Assembly (NCBI GenBank): GCA_900208305.1
Contig: OAPG01000010.1
Location: forward strand, 310,001 to 374,000
From: Melanopsichium pennsylvanicum
Lineage: Eukaryota > Basidiomycota > Ustilaginomycetes > Ustilaginales
Direction: 5' to 3'
Length of the DNA: 64,000 nucleotides
The notes beneath the pieces are model-generated. The model had not been told where the DNA came from. It did not search any database and saw only the letters and a program-made list of their open reading frames with translations. A program made the position numbers and the translations under genes. How positions within the stretch are numbered: the stretch's first letter is position 1; each line of letters opens with the position of its first letter. Shown in pieces: positions 9,118 to 19,631 of the stretch.

Positions 9118-10614
9118 ATGAAGGATTGGCATTGGCGTCATCCTGCTGACTGGCCTGCCCTTCATGAGCCGCTTCTACCATCTTTGTGGCGCGGTCTACC
9201 TCGCGAATTGGTGCTGTTCATCGTCGAAGGCTCTAGTTGGCTGGTACCGACTGCCACACTCCATCGATGGTGCTTGGTCGATCGAGCCTGGTATCGTCGG
9301 GCCGTAACACCTCTGTATGCATGTGTGGTATTATCACCCCGTGATGGTGACACGCAAGGTGCATGGCGCATCGAGCGCTTCTGTGACACCATCTCTTGCA
9401 ACAAACAGCTCGCTAACTCGGTCAAGGCGCTCGACTTTGCCATCAGCAGAGAGGAAGAAGGCATTGCAAATCAGGGCCAGTACCTCACCATCCTCACTCA
9501 TTGTCGCAATCTCCTCTACCTTCGCAATCTGCAACGCCTCCGAGACCCGGAGGAGACATATCTGCTCTCTGTACCATCAGGAGCACTAGCAAGACTGCGT
9601 TGGCACGACTCCGATCTGAGGGCCTTTGAAGAACTGGTCGAGTCCGTTTTCAAACCACTCCACTTTCGATCCAATCCCGATGCCCGTGGGATAGTGCGTT
9701 CCGACATGATCGCGACAGACGCAAGATCAGCTGGCCGCATGCTGTATGATCTGAGACTGCTCGCACGTCTGCCTAGCGTGCACAAGCTGCCCAAAGGTTT
9801 CTTCCGTCGCATGATTTCGAGCCAACTCCCTCGTCAGAAGGTGCTGACAGCCCGCTGCAGCAAGAACTACCAAAATGACCGGGTAGGAACACGGATCGCA
9901 ATGGGCATCATACAGATCGTCTCTCGCCTTTTTGAAAAGCTCGAGCTCATCGAGATTTACCTCGCTGACCGCGATTTCCATACGGGTGCTCCTCTGCATT
10001 TCGTGTCGAAAGGAAGCAGAACAGGCCTGCCGTGCCTTTATCCTCGCTCATTCTGGGACGACAGCATTAGTCAGCTCCTGGCTCTTGGGCCTCTTCCATT
10101 CGCAGTGGCAGTGTACCATGTCTGTTCGAACGAGGTTGGGGATGCGCCTGGATTCGATATCGGAGGCGACTATGATCTCTTCCCAACAGAGCAGGCGCCG
10201 ACCTCGGATATCGAAGCACTCGGCGAAGAATATCCTTACACATTTGAAGAGGACGACCTTACCCGACGCACCACCACTGGACATGGCTGGCAAGAGCCGT
10301 TCTTGCTCCTGCCCAATTCGACCAAGATTGTGCCAATCAAGCTCAAGGGCGGATACCGAACGCTGCCCTTTACAACGTATCGCAAGAAAGGCAAAGCTGC
10401 ATGGGAGGCACTTGTCGACCCTCCGGAAGATATCATGCCGGACAAGACGCAATTGAACGATGCACAGGAGGAATGGGACGTGGAATCCATGCTCGGTGCT
10501 AGTCGACCTCGACCGTCCAATATGCACCCTTTGACACCTCGTCGTGGCTCACTAGACTGGCTACGCCTCGTTTCTCGCAATCTCGAATTTGACCAACATG
10601 ACCTGTTCCTGTAA
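9118..10614 (+). CDS. F-box-like hypothetical protein
   Basis: A 498-residue intronless protein. Residues 25-72 (LPRELVLFIVE ... LHRWCLVDRAWYRRAVTPLY) look like a degenerate F-box: a Leu-Pro start, amphipathic helices, then a Cys-Leu-Val/Arg-x-Trp segment leading into a YxxVxL-type strand. Basidiomycete F-box proteins commonly have this layout and act as substrate receptors of SCF ubiquitin ligases. The rest has no leucine-rich repeats or other domain that I recognise. It is acidic near residues 350-385 (EEYPYTFEEDDL). The SCF role is inferred from weak similarity, and the protein may be restricted to smut fungi. The ATG at 9118 opens the frame. Confidence 0.6.
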   Translation: MKDWHWRHPADWPALHEPLLPSLWRGLPRELVLFIVEGSSWLVPTATLHRWCLVDRAWYRRAVTPLYACVVLSPRDGDTQGAWRIERFCDTISCNKQLANSVKALDFAISREEEGIANQGQYLTILTHCRNLLYLRNLQRLRDPEETYLLSVPSGALARLRWHDSDLRAFEELVESVFKPLHFRSNPDARGIVRSDMIATDARSAGRMLYDLRLLARLPSVHKLPKGFFRRMISSQLPRQKVLTARCSKNYQNDRVGTRIAMGIIQIVSRLFEKLELIEIYLADRDFHTGAPLHFVSKGSRTGLPCLYPRSFWDDSISQLLALGPLPFAVAVYHVCSNEVGDAPGFDIGGDYDLFPTEQAPTSDIEALGEEYPYTFEEDDLTRRTTTGHGWQEPFLLLPNSTKIVPIKLKGGYRTLPFTTYRKKGKAAWEALVDPPEDIMPDKTQLNDAQEEWDVESMLGASRPRPSNMHPLTPRRGSLDWLRLVSRNLEFDQHDLFL

Positions 10615-11046
10615 TATGCAATATGTTTCCTTGCCATCTTTTTCAGAGATACCATTCGTACTTTTATAATGTTCACATGTTTTGTAACCGAACAACTCAA
10701 CGATGGCAATGTTTGACCGCATCAAGACGGAGATGCATGGCGTGCACTGCCATCAAGATTTACGTGGAAAGGGAGAATCAGTAAGCGGAAGTTTGCCAAT
10801 GTTGAGGGTGAGATTGAGTCTGATTCTCGAATCTCAGCATCATGTGATCCTGTGTGTTGGCGAGCCTTTTGACGTTCGCTGAGCCGACGGTCACGTTGAG
10901 GTGGAGTAAGCTTGACGGCAAATCCCGAATTCTCACGCTGCTTCAATGTGCGTGGCTTTCCGGACGATTTCATCCTACTTGGCAAAACCACGCGAAGCTG
11001 CAAAAGAGCCAGGCTTCACCTAAGATTGTTTAGAGACATTGCAAGA
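10615..11046. other. Intergenic region upstream of the Ats1-like gene
   Basis: 432 bp between two rightward genes. It should hold the terminator of the first and the promoter of the second. The frame upstream of 11047 stays open but lacks an ATG. Confidence 0.4.
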
Positions 11047-12630
11047 ATGGTGCGACGGCTGTTGGTCGCGGGCAGCAACTCGGGCTACCAGCTCGGAGTT
11101 GGTCATGAACACGACGTGCGTTCATTTCAGGAAGCACGTTGCCAGGTCGAAGGTCAGCAAGATAGCACCAGCTTTCCGCCAGAAGGCTTCACGATAGTCG
11201 AGATCTCATCGGGTGCCAATCACACACTCGCCCTTCTGGAATCGATACAGAACGGACGGAGTAAAGCGCAGGGCTGCGTGCGAAGGGAGATTTGGGTTTG
11301 TGGCACAGGACGCGAAGGACAGCTGGGACCCGCCCATGCCTCGCCGGGCAGCAAGCCGACAAGAGTCTTTACTCGATTAGACATTCAGGCACATTTGAGC
11401 TGCGTTACCGAGACCTGGACTTCAGATTCGACGCAAGCATTGCAGCCGGAGAGAGTAGTGTGCGGCTGGAACTGCAGCTATGTCGTCCTCACGTTCCATG
11501 GCGGTGAAAGCAGTGGAGACTCAGCCTCCGTTAAGCAAGACGTACTCATATCGTTGGGCTTGCATCGCGACAATACCTTCGGAGAGCTCGGCACCGCAGC
11601 ACCGTCATCTTTAGGCGCTGCCGCGGCCTGTGTTCATGCGATCTCATTTGCCGGTGCTTTGGCCGACGCTGGACTTGAAGAGGATGCTCCCTTCAGGATT
11701 GTCGATGTAGCAGCAGGGCTGAGACACGCTGTAGCCGCGCTAAGAATGGAATCAAGCATTGATGGAGAAGCACGCACGATTGTCGCAGGGTGGGGTTCGG
11801 CACGTCAAGGCCAAGTCGGCCGCGTTCCGAAGATGGCAGCAAGACAGCCTGGGCCATCGAGGCGACCCGGGCCAGCAGCAGTTGTCGTGTCTCAACCTCA
11901 ACTCATCTTCAATAGTAAGACAGAGGTTCGGTGCCAGGTACGAGCAGGTAAGGAACACACGGTAGTCCTAATGCAAGGTTTGGATGGTGAGGGAGGAAGT
12001 GTTGTGCACTGCATCGGATCCACCAAGCAAGGACAAATCGTCGACACATCTGCACTTTCGGCCTATGCGACATCATCCGATGATATCGCCGATCTCACCT
12101 GCAACTGGACAACTACTCATTTGGTATTGAGTCAGGTACACACTAGCGCCACAAGACCCCTCATCCTCAGCTGTGGGAGCAATGCTCGAGGTCAAAAGGG
12201 CAACGGCGGGGCCACTTCAACTTCCGTCGATAACGAACTTACTCCTGTGGACCTCACTTTTGTTCTGCGCGATCAGAGCTCGCCATCAGCCGAAGCTCAT
12301 GACGCACCATCCACTAGCCCTTCGCTGGGCAGCGGGCTCAAGGCGATGAAGCTCGTCTCAGGCAGCGAGCACAGCTTGCTTCTTATCGACCGCGAGATTA
12401 TCGCGTTGAACGATTCACATCGTTCTTGCCAGCGTCAAGTGTGGGGTTGGGGTTGGAATGAGCACGGCAACCTTGCGCAAGGTGAAGATGATGAAGCGGA
12501 CCGTGACAGACCGGTCCTTCTTCTTGACGGAACGCGGTCCGGTGCCGCCCAGCCAATTTACACGCCATCAGACATCTGGGCAGGCTGCGGCACCACCTTC
12601 ATTCTAGCCGACAGACACGGCAATCCATAG
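11047..12630 (+). CDS. ATS1: RCC1-repeat protein, Ats1-like
   Basis: A 527-residue protein made of RCC1-type beta-propeller repeats. Blade signatures are visible in order: AGSNSGYQLGVG at the very N-terminus, CGTGREGQLG, a degenerate GLHRDNTFGELG, GWGSARQGQVG, IGSTKQGQI, CGSNARGQKG and WGWNEHGNLAQG, each followed by a hydrophobic strand ending in HxxxL or similar. Starting directly with a repeat is typical of yeast Ats1, which binds Dph3/Kti11 and is linked to diphthamide and Elongator-dependent wobble-uridine tRNA modification. At 527 residues it is longer than yeast Ats1 (about 330) because the loops are expanded. The ATG at 11047 places the first repeat at the N-terminus as expected. It could instead be another RCC1-like protein, but it lacks the size and regularity of the nuclear Ran exchange factor. 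Confidence 0.7.
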   Translation: MVRRLLVAGSNSGYQLGVGHEHDVRSFQEARCQVEGQQDSTSFPPEGFTIVEISSGANHTLALLESIQNGRSKAQGCVRREIWVCGTGREGQLGPAHASPGSKPTRVFTRLDIQAHLSCVTETWTSDSTQALQPERVVCGWNCSYVVLTFHGGESSGDSASVKQDVLISLGLHRDNTFGELGTAAPSSLGAAAACVHAISFAGALADAGLEEDAPFRIVDVAAGLRHAVAALRMESSIDGEARTIVAGWGSARQGQVGRVPKMAARQPGPSRRPGPAAVVVSQPQLIFNSKTEVRCQVRAGKEHTVVLMQGLDGEGGSVVHCIGSTKQGQIVDTSALSAYATSSDDIADLTCNWTTTHLVLSQVHTSATRPLILSCGSNARGQKGNGGATSTSVDNELTPVDLTFVLRDQSSPSAEAHDAPSTSPSLGSGLKAMKLVSGSEHSLLLIDREIIALNDSHRSCQRQVWGWGWNEHGNLAQGEDDEADRDRPVLLLDGTRSGAAQPIYTPSDIWAGCGTTFILADRHGNP

Positions 12631-14282
12631 CTACAGCCAAGTCTCCGCTTCACGAGGAGCAAGCGCATGTGATACTCATCTCTACAATGTACGTGTTGGC
12701 AATCTCCTTTGCTTGTCTCGGGCGCCCAACTATGTGCATATCCTTTCGCACCGGCGTGTGCGCAGTTCAGGGTCCAAGCAGAAAAGAATTACGAAGATTC
12801 CTTTGAAAGATCTTTGCGCTGACCGACGACCAGCCCTCACACGGCAAGGCGTAGAAGCATCAGCGGTGTGTGTTGCTTGCTGAGGGTCAATTTCGCCGTG
12901 GCCATGAGGCGATGGCAACACGAAGAGGGACTGGGCAATGGACCGGCGTCGGTCGGTCAACTCTGCTTTGTGAGTCAGTACAGCTCGCGTGCCACGGCGT
13001 GTTTGGTGTGTTGGTTAGGGAGAAGAAAAGATCCAAGAAGAATGATGCACGAAATCTTCTCGAGCTGGATCGATAAGCTGAACAAGGAAAAAAAAATCGC
13101 AAAAAATAGATTCGCAATAATAGCAGCAATCACATGAACGGTAGGATGAGGTCCGCAGTCACGGTGAAGAAGCACATCTCCGTCTGCTCAAAGGTCTTAC
13201 CGATCGGGCGAACTCATCTTGTCGCGCCCTCCAACTTGGCAACGGACCGCAATTGGCCCACGAGAAACGGGAGCGAACTAGTTACCTCTGCTGCGTTTTA
13301 TTAAAACACGACCTGGTTGTTACAGCATGGACAGACAGACGAGGCAGTCTAGCGAAGTTGATGCAGCAATGTGGGCAAAGATCAAAAAGACATGTCTTCT
13401 TATAAGTAAAGCAGGTGGCTCCCACCTACACCTGCTGCTTCAGGTGAGTGTCAGTCGGATATGAGTCTGTCATGAGCTCGTATCTGCTGCAAAAACGGGC
13501 TTGAGCTACCCACCTAGCCGTGCGCGAATCAGGCTTGCATTAATGTACAGTATGTAGTGTAATATGTACACCAACCTCGCGAACACATCCCACACGTCGA
13601 GCGTTATCTCATCTGCTTTGCGCAATTCTTCTGGTTCCGGAAAAATTTACATCGGTCACAGTCAGGGTTCGAGATTTAAAATTTTTTCAGAGCCTAAGCA
13701 TAACTAGAGCCCGTGCAACCTGTGGCATTAGTTGAAAAAAGAAAAAAACCAAAACAAAGGGCATAAAGTGGCAGGTTGCCTAACTTCGAGCAGGGTTCGC
13801 TCCCTCTCAAGGAGGCACAGCGATGAGGCCAGATCTATATCAAAATCCAGAAACTTCGTCATATCTTCCGAAAGGCCTGCAACCTGCATGAGCGAGTGCG
13901 AGTACAGACAGCAGCTAACAGGGCATTTTCTCTTTGATCAAGGGGTCTGCTGGCTGCACTGCGAGCTCCCGCTTTCTCGCCGCCGCGTACCGCGAATTTT
14001 AAGCGTGTGCTTGTCACTTCTGTGTGTCCAACAACGAAGAAAAGAGCAAACGAGAGAACGAGAAAGCAGGCAGCCTCATGCATACTTTTTGTACTCGCCG
14101 GTGTGATTCATCTTTGACACGATAGCAAAGTCGCAAAAACACCGCTGGAAAGATCGCGCTACTTTCTTCGCGCTTGAGTCTTTTCTCCTTCTCTTTACTT
14201 ACTTCACTACCACCACTCTTTCTCTAAACCACCTCTCTTGGTTCTCTACGGACGACGTCCCTCTTCACGTAATATCGCAGGG
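12631..14282. other. Intergenic region with pyrimidine-rich leader of the NADH dehydrogenase gene
   Basis: I see no gene in this 1.65 kb. The last 80 bases (about 14160-14240) are strongly CT-rich, typical of leaders before highly expressed fungal genes. A GTACAGTA motif lies at 13545-13552. Confidence 0.45.
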
Positions 14283-16028
14283 ATGATGTCTCCAGCGATC
14301 CGAGCGGGCTCGCTTCGAGCGATAGCCTCGCCATCTATGGCACTTCGTGCCTCGAGGTTCGGCATGCCTTCCACCAGCGCCGCCACTTCCGTAGCACCGG
14401 TGCAACAGCAGATGCGCGGGTTCATTCGCACACCTTTCAGGAGGAACGACAAGGTGGCTGCAGTGGTCAAAGCCGCCCAGTCTGACGTGCAGCCTCAACT
14501 GCCACCCCCCAATGACGGCAACGGAAAGAAGAAGGGCGGATTTTTCCGTTCGCTTAAGCGTGGTTTCTATGTCGTCGCTCTCGGATCCCTGGGTACATAC
14601 GCATACTATGTCTATCAAGGCCGTCACCCACCTGACCAACTTCCTCAGGACCCTACCAAGAAGACGATCGTCGTGCTCGGAAGCGGTTGGGGCGCCACCT
14701 CGCTACTGAAGAACATAGACACCGAGGAGTACAATGTGGTGGTCATCTCGCCCCACAACTACTTCCTCTTCACTCCCCTCTTGCCTTCTGTCACCGTCGG
14801 AACTCTGGATGGCCGCAGTATCGTGCAGCCCACTCGTCACACCACCCGTTTCAAGACCCGTGAGGTCAAGGTGTACGAAGCTGACTGCGAGTATGTCGAT
14901 CCTACCAACAAGACTGTCACCTTTGAGGACAGGTCCGAAGTCAAGGGCTCCGTTTCCAAAGTGACGATCCCATACGACTACCTCGTCTACTCTGTCGGTA
15001 CCGAGAACCAGACGTTCGGAATCGAAGGCGTCAAGAAGCATGCTTGCTTCCTCAAGGAGCTAAATGATGCCGAGAAGATTCGCGCTCGTTTGATCGATTG
15101 CGTCGAAAGTGCCTCCATCAAGGGCCAGTCCCAAGAGGAGATCGAGCGATTGCTGCACATGGTTGTCGTTGGCGGTGGTCCCACCGGTATCGAGTACGCT
15201 GCTGAGCTGCGCGACTTTGTCGAGTCGGATCTGATTCGCTGGTACCCCGAGGTGGCCAACAAGCTGCGAGTCACCCTTATCGAAGCTTTGCCTAACATTC
15301 TTCCCATGTTCTCGCAGACTCTCATCAAGTACACCGAATCCACCTTCAAGGAGAACTCGATTGACATCCTCACCAAGCACATGGTCAAAGACGTCGACAA
15401 CCGTGATGTCCTCGTCAAGACTCCTTCCGGCGAGGAGAAGAAGATCCCTTATGGTCTGCTCGTCTGGGCCGCCGGTAACACTGCCCGACCTCTCACCCGT
15501 CAGTTGATGGCTTCTCTCCCCGAGGCCCAAACGAACCGCCGTGGTCTCGAAGTGGACGACCACATGCGTCTCAAAGGTGCTGAGGATTCGATCTTTGCTC
15601 TCGGTGATGCCACCGCTACCCAGTTCGCTCCCACTGCCCAGGCCGCCTCGCAGCAGGGTGCCTACCTTGCCCGTGTGTTTAACCAGCTGGCACGCCTGCA
15701 CGTCCTCGAAGACAAGCTCCAGACGGCCAAGAAGAACAATGCCGATGCCGCTGAGCTCAGCGGTCTCGAACGACAGATCGAAAAGGCAGCCAAGATCCGC
15801 CCCTTCAAGTACTCGCACCAGGGCTCGCTTGCCTACATTGGCTCCGAAAAGGCCATCGCTGATATCCCTCTGCTCGGAAACAATCAGATCGCCTCGGGTG
15901 GTGTCGTGACCTTCATGTTCTGGCGATCCGCCTACGTTTCGATGCTCTTCTCGCTCCGAAACCGATCGCTTGTGGCCGCCGACTGGTTCAAGGTGTTCTT
16001 GTTCGGTCGTGATGTGTCGCGAGAGTAG
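14283..16028 (+). CDS. NDE1: Alternative (type II) NADH:ubiquinone oxidoreductase, mitochondrial
   Basis: A 581-residue non-proton-pumping NADH dehydrogenase that feeds electrons from NADH to ubiquinone at the inner mitochondrial membrane. An Arg/Ser/Ala-rich presequence covers about residues 1-55. A membrane anchor follows (94-111, FYVVALGSLGTYAYYVYQG). The FAD-binding GSGWGA is at 133-138 and the NADH-binding GGGPTG at 297-302. The C-terminus has the conserved YxGSEKAI-type segment and membrane-associating region. The anchor before the first Rossmann fold is the layout of external enzymes (Nde1/Nde2 type), so an intermembrane-space active site is inferred. There is no EF-hand insertion. Start is the ATG at 14283; the frame is open upstream but has no ATG. 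Strongly C-ending codons suggest high expression. Confidence 0.92.
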   Translation: MMSPAIRAGSLRAIASPSMALRASRFGMPSTSAATSVAPVQQQMRGFIRTPFRRNDKVAAVVKAAQSDVQPQLPPPNDGNGKKKGGFFRSLKRGFYVVALGSLGTYAYYVYQGRHPPDQLPQDPTKKTIVVLGSGWGATSLLKNIDTEEYNVVVISPHNYFLFTPLLPSVTVGTLDGRSIVQPTRHTTRFKTREVKVYEADCEYVDPTNKTVTFEDRSEVKGSVSKVTIPYDYLVYSVGTENQTFGIEGVKKHACFLKELNDAEKIRARLIDCVESASIKGQSQEEIERLLHMVVVGGGPTGIEYAAELRDFVESDLIRWYPEVANKLRVTLIEALPNILPMFSQTLIKYTESTFKENSIDILTKHMVKDVDNRDVLVKTPSGEEKKIPYGLLVWAAGNTARPLTRQLMASLPEAQTNRRGLEVDDHMRLKGAEDSIFALGDATATQFAPTAQAASQQGAYLARVFNQLARLHVLEDKLQTAKKNNADAAELSGLERQIEKAAKIRPFKYSHQGSLAYIGSEKAIADIPLLGNNQIASGGVVTFMFWRSAYVSMLFSLRNRSLVAADWFKVFLFGRDVSRE

Positions 16029-16391
16029 ATTCTCACATCTTTCGATTAAATAGACAAACCAGATTGGGGTTCTTTTCATCTGGATCATCTCGTCTCGCTG
16101 CATGGATCAGGATGATGCTGACTCGTTTCGGCATGCTCGCTCGGAACCGGACAGCATACAGCCTCCAATCTCGCAGGATGGCTCGCTCCTCTCAGACCAA
16201 TACAGACCCTACCGCATCCAGCAGCCTGCCTTGCGCTCTTCTTTCTCAACCTCAACCCTGCATTCTCTCGTCTCGTCTCTGTCCCTCTCATTCCTCCAAT
16301 TGTACTCGTATTCCGGCCCGTCACACAAAAGCTCAAATTTGCAGCACCTACTTTACCCACAAAAAGAAAAGGAGAACCGTCGTTGTGCAGC

Positions 16392-18555
16392 ATGCCCGAT
16401 TCGTCCGGTCCGCATCAGTCAATGTGAATACACAACAGAGCTGAGTTGACTGCACGCCAAATCGCTCGTAGCTAGCCAACCAACGGCTTCGCCTTTGGAC
16501 GAAGAGCTTCGACGACTATGGAGGAATCGGGATCTCCGCACGGTCCTCTTCTCGACACTTAATGCGTTGCATTCCGTGACTCAGCGCGTATCGGCACACT
16601 GGCGACTGCTACAGAGTATGTGAAGCTAAACTGGAGGACAGGCTTGGCCACGATCTAGGAAGCACCTTCTGACCAGAGGCGCACGAGCAATTTGGACCCT
16701 GGCTTTGGATCGGGAACACGCCGACGGTCAGACGCCTCTGCCCTGTGAAAAGAAAGATTGGGCCATTTTCGGTGCACTCGTCAACGGCATGTTTTCAGAG
16801 TCGCCACGCATCTTCACTGCCTCCTGCCTCCTTCCACCGATTCTCAGCGAGATGCACAAGCCAATCCGCCACCCGCTTATTGCTGAGCCTGTGATCGAGT
16901 TACAGAAATAAGCGATTGCCCGGGCCAGTACGAACTTCTGTTCCCTTCCCATGACCATATCCCATCCTCCCATGGTGTCAATTACCTGCACAACAGCAAA
17001 GATGGCTTTTGACGTATATGCCGAAGGCGGCTCCGACATGCTCATGGCCCGCGCCAGGCTTCTCGAAATCCTCGAAAATCTTGGCGACAATCTGCCTGCC
17101 GATCTGAAACACCTACGTCGGGATGAGTTGAATGAAGAGAAGGGTCGACAGCATGTAGGTCGCGACAAGGCTGCCAGTGACAAGTGGAGAGAAGAGATCG
17201 AAGCCGGTCCAGGTCCGAGCCATGCAAACGTCCACTGGGCGCCGACGGCTGGCTCCACCGAGTTCGAAAGCGAATGGGCATGCTTACCTCCAGCCATCAC
17301 GGCTCTGCCTAGCTTCTTCAGAATCAAAGAGCTGGTCATGCGCAACAGCAGGGAGAAGGCTTCCTTCAGGCGTTCTCTGCCAGTCCTTGCCAACGGTATC
17401 GACCACTGCTTCCTGTCTCGTCCCACATTCAGTCAGGTATTGCTCGACCTCGAAGGCGAGAATCGCGAAGCCATGCCCGACAATGCCGAGAATGCGGGAC
17501 TTCTGCCGCTTCCTCCCGATCCTCTGACGCTCACCGAGGCCTTGTGGGAGAGCCACTTTGGTGTTCCACGAAATCTGACCTGGTACTCGGCGGTTTGCGA
17601 GTTCCCTGCTGGCGTCGCAAGCTGCGCTTCGGTCCACTTCTCGCCGCCCGTCCCTGCCCGCCTGGGCTTGTCTCGCCTCTCGGTCGACTCACCCACCAAT
17701 GTGGTGCACTGCGCTCTAGCCGGGACCAAGCGACCTCTCAGTCTCGTTGGACCGGCTTCTGGTCTGCTCTATGCAGTTACGCAGGGATCGCTGCTCCTTA
17801 TTTCCTGGCCATGCACCGATCACAATTTTGACGCTTGGCATCGCCTCAGCCGCAGCCTACAGACCAACCAGTTTAATCACTTGGATGATTTCGAGAATCC
17901 TACTATCAACGTGCTTCGCACCGGCGATGCGGTGTACCTTGCAGCTGGCACCACCAACATTATGGTGGCACTCTCTCACGTGAGCTTGACCAGTCGACAG
18001 ATTCTCAATCCGCACTCAAAGGAGCTTGCCAACATTGTGCGTTGCTGCAATCGGCTCATGGATATTCTCGTGGATCAACAAGGGATCGGTTACTCGCCGT
18101 TTGACGAGATGGAGGTGGAGAGGATGGATGCTAATGTCACGACCTGGGGTGCACTCGTCAAGCATCTCAGCGCAGGCAAGCAGCTCAAGAACGTGAAGCC
18201 AATCAGGACATCTTCAGCCAAAGTGCCCTTGAAGAACATCAAGCCCAATCAACCTGCTCTTCAAGATTTCTTGCGTGGCCTCCGTTCAATCGACGAAAAG
18301 ATCAGTATCTATCGCACCATGGTGCAAGGAGCAGCTGAAAGCGCTCACGATAAAAAGGAGTGCACCTGCACCCACAATCGGCCATACGAAACTTTAAATG
18401 CTTTAGCAAAGCTGTCGACGTCTGCACAAACGTCTGAAAAGACGGCTGAGTCCGATGCCTCTCCTCTCGGCGACTTTTTCGAGGCTACGCACAGCCTCAA
18501 CCAGTATCTGCGAAGTGTGATCACCATCAAGGGCAAGAATCGGGCCCCGAGTTGA
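16392..18555 (+). CDS. JmjC/cupin-like hypothetical protein, probably four exons
   Basis: The certain part is the frame open from 16951 to 18555. Its C-terminal half has a JmjC-like fold signature: SGLLYAVTQGSLLLISWP (270-287 counted from the ATG at 16951) and GDAVYLAAGTTNIMVALS (325-342), the places of the 2-oxoglutarate strand and the last metal ligand. The usual His after the Pro/Ala-Gly turn is Asn here and no HxD/E is evident, so an inactive oxygenase is possible. Upstream, the same frame is open from 16450 but broken by stops at 16621, 16627 and 16909. Introns 16424-16475, 16616-16678 (donor GTATGT) and 16891-17001 would remove them and give a 645-residue protein starting at 16392. The second intron is convincing; the first and third have weaker sites. 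A 534-residue protein from 16951 is the simpler model. Function unknown. Confidence 0.5.
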
Positions 18556-19054
18556 ACTCTCGCACTCACGTGGTTTTATGACACTTGATCCAGGACGGCT
18601 ATTTCTCATGCACCTTGGCTTGCGATCCTGGCTCGGCATGATTCCGCACCTTTCAATCACGTTCCGCATGGTTCCATCGTCTTGTCATAGTACTGCTCGT
18701 GATCGATTAGCATTGATTGCAAGCACAGCTTGTGATGTCTCGAGCCGATCTGAAAAGCCCTGGAGCTTGCTTGCTATTCCTCGCCGGTCCGACGTGTTGG
18801 CGCTTCTGTGATGAAGTGACTTTGCTGACCAGACCTTTTGATCTGGGGTCGGTGGCGCCTTCCTGTACTTTTGTAGGGCAGTTTGTGGCTTATCTCGCGA
18901 CGAACATCCAGCCTTGAGATGGCTCTGACTAGCAGGACATCAGAGTCGTGCGAAAGCTCTCGATCAGTCCAATTTGACGAGCAGTAGAGATCGACGATGA
19001 TGATCAGGCATGTTGCAGCTTTAGATCAAGAGCAGGTGATCTTGACAATGTCTC
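18556..19054. other. Convergent intergenic region
   Basis: About 500 bp between the 3' ends of the JmjC-like gene and the broken GNAT gene. I see nothing else in it. Confidence 0.45.
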
Positions 19055-19631
19055 TCAGGAAGTGGCGGCCAACCACTCTTGCCTTGTGAATTCAATACTG
19101 TGCTCATTCCACCTATCCTTCTTTTCTTGTTCCATCCATTTGCCCTTGAGCCTCAATTTGTGGGTCAGGACCTTTGCCATTCCCAAGTTATCCTTCAACG
19201 TTGCGTACTTGAGCTTCTTGAGGCCGAGCTCTTTGAAAGCAAAATCCATGCTTGCATTTAGCACTAGTGTCGATACATCTTTCATCCACACTCTACGATT
19301 CTAGCATGACGCCGCTGTCAGCTTCCTTCTGTTCCCAGTTGATGAAGCCTAATGGGCCTTCGCCGATGATGCCTCCACAATGAGTACCGACGACTACGAG
19401 GAAGAGCGAGTCCTTGTTCCATCCATTTTGGACGGTGCGGATCCAGTCTTCGACCTCAGCGACGACTTGGTCTTGCTTGTTTTGTAGATGCGGGAGAAAT
19501 CGGTTGGTGAGTTGGTCTGCACATCGATCGCGCAGATTTTGTGCGTCAGACAGTCTCACGGGACGCGAGAGGAGGGGTGCATCGGAAATGGGTTGGGTGA
19601 ACGTTTCGTAGTCAAATGTTGGGAGTGTCAT
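19055..19631 (-). pseudogene. GNAT-family N-acetyltransferase, frameshifted
   Basis: Two overlapping-family fragments lie end to end in different frames. The upstream one starts at the ATG 19631 (MTLPTFDYETF) and runs through the central GNAT strand region (LGFINWEQKEADSGVMLES) to a TAG at 19293-19295. The downstream fragment continues at once in another frame with DVSTLVLNASMDFAFKELGL and the helix typical of motif B (DNLGMAKVLTHKLRLKGKW), ending at 19055. Only about a dozen bases separate the two, too short for an intron. The break falls where the acetyl-CoA-binding R/Q-x-x-G-x-G/A loop should be. Either the gene is a recent pseudogene or there is a single-base sequencing error. In an intact relative this would be an acetyltransferase of about 190 residues with unknown substrate. 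Confidence 0.7.

Noticed and set aside
15060..16103. 347-codon frame antisense to the NADH dehydrogenase gene
   Set aside because: A shadow of the sense gene caused by its biased codons; the sense product is unmistakable.
16728..17426. 232-codon minus-strand frame overlapping the JmjC-like gene
   Set aside because: The plus strand is longer, continuous to 18555 and better in composition; the antisense peptide has no domain.
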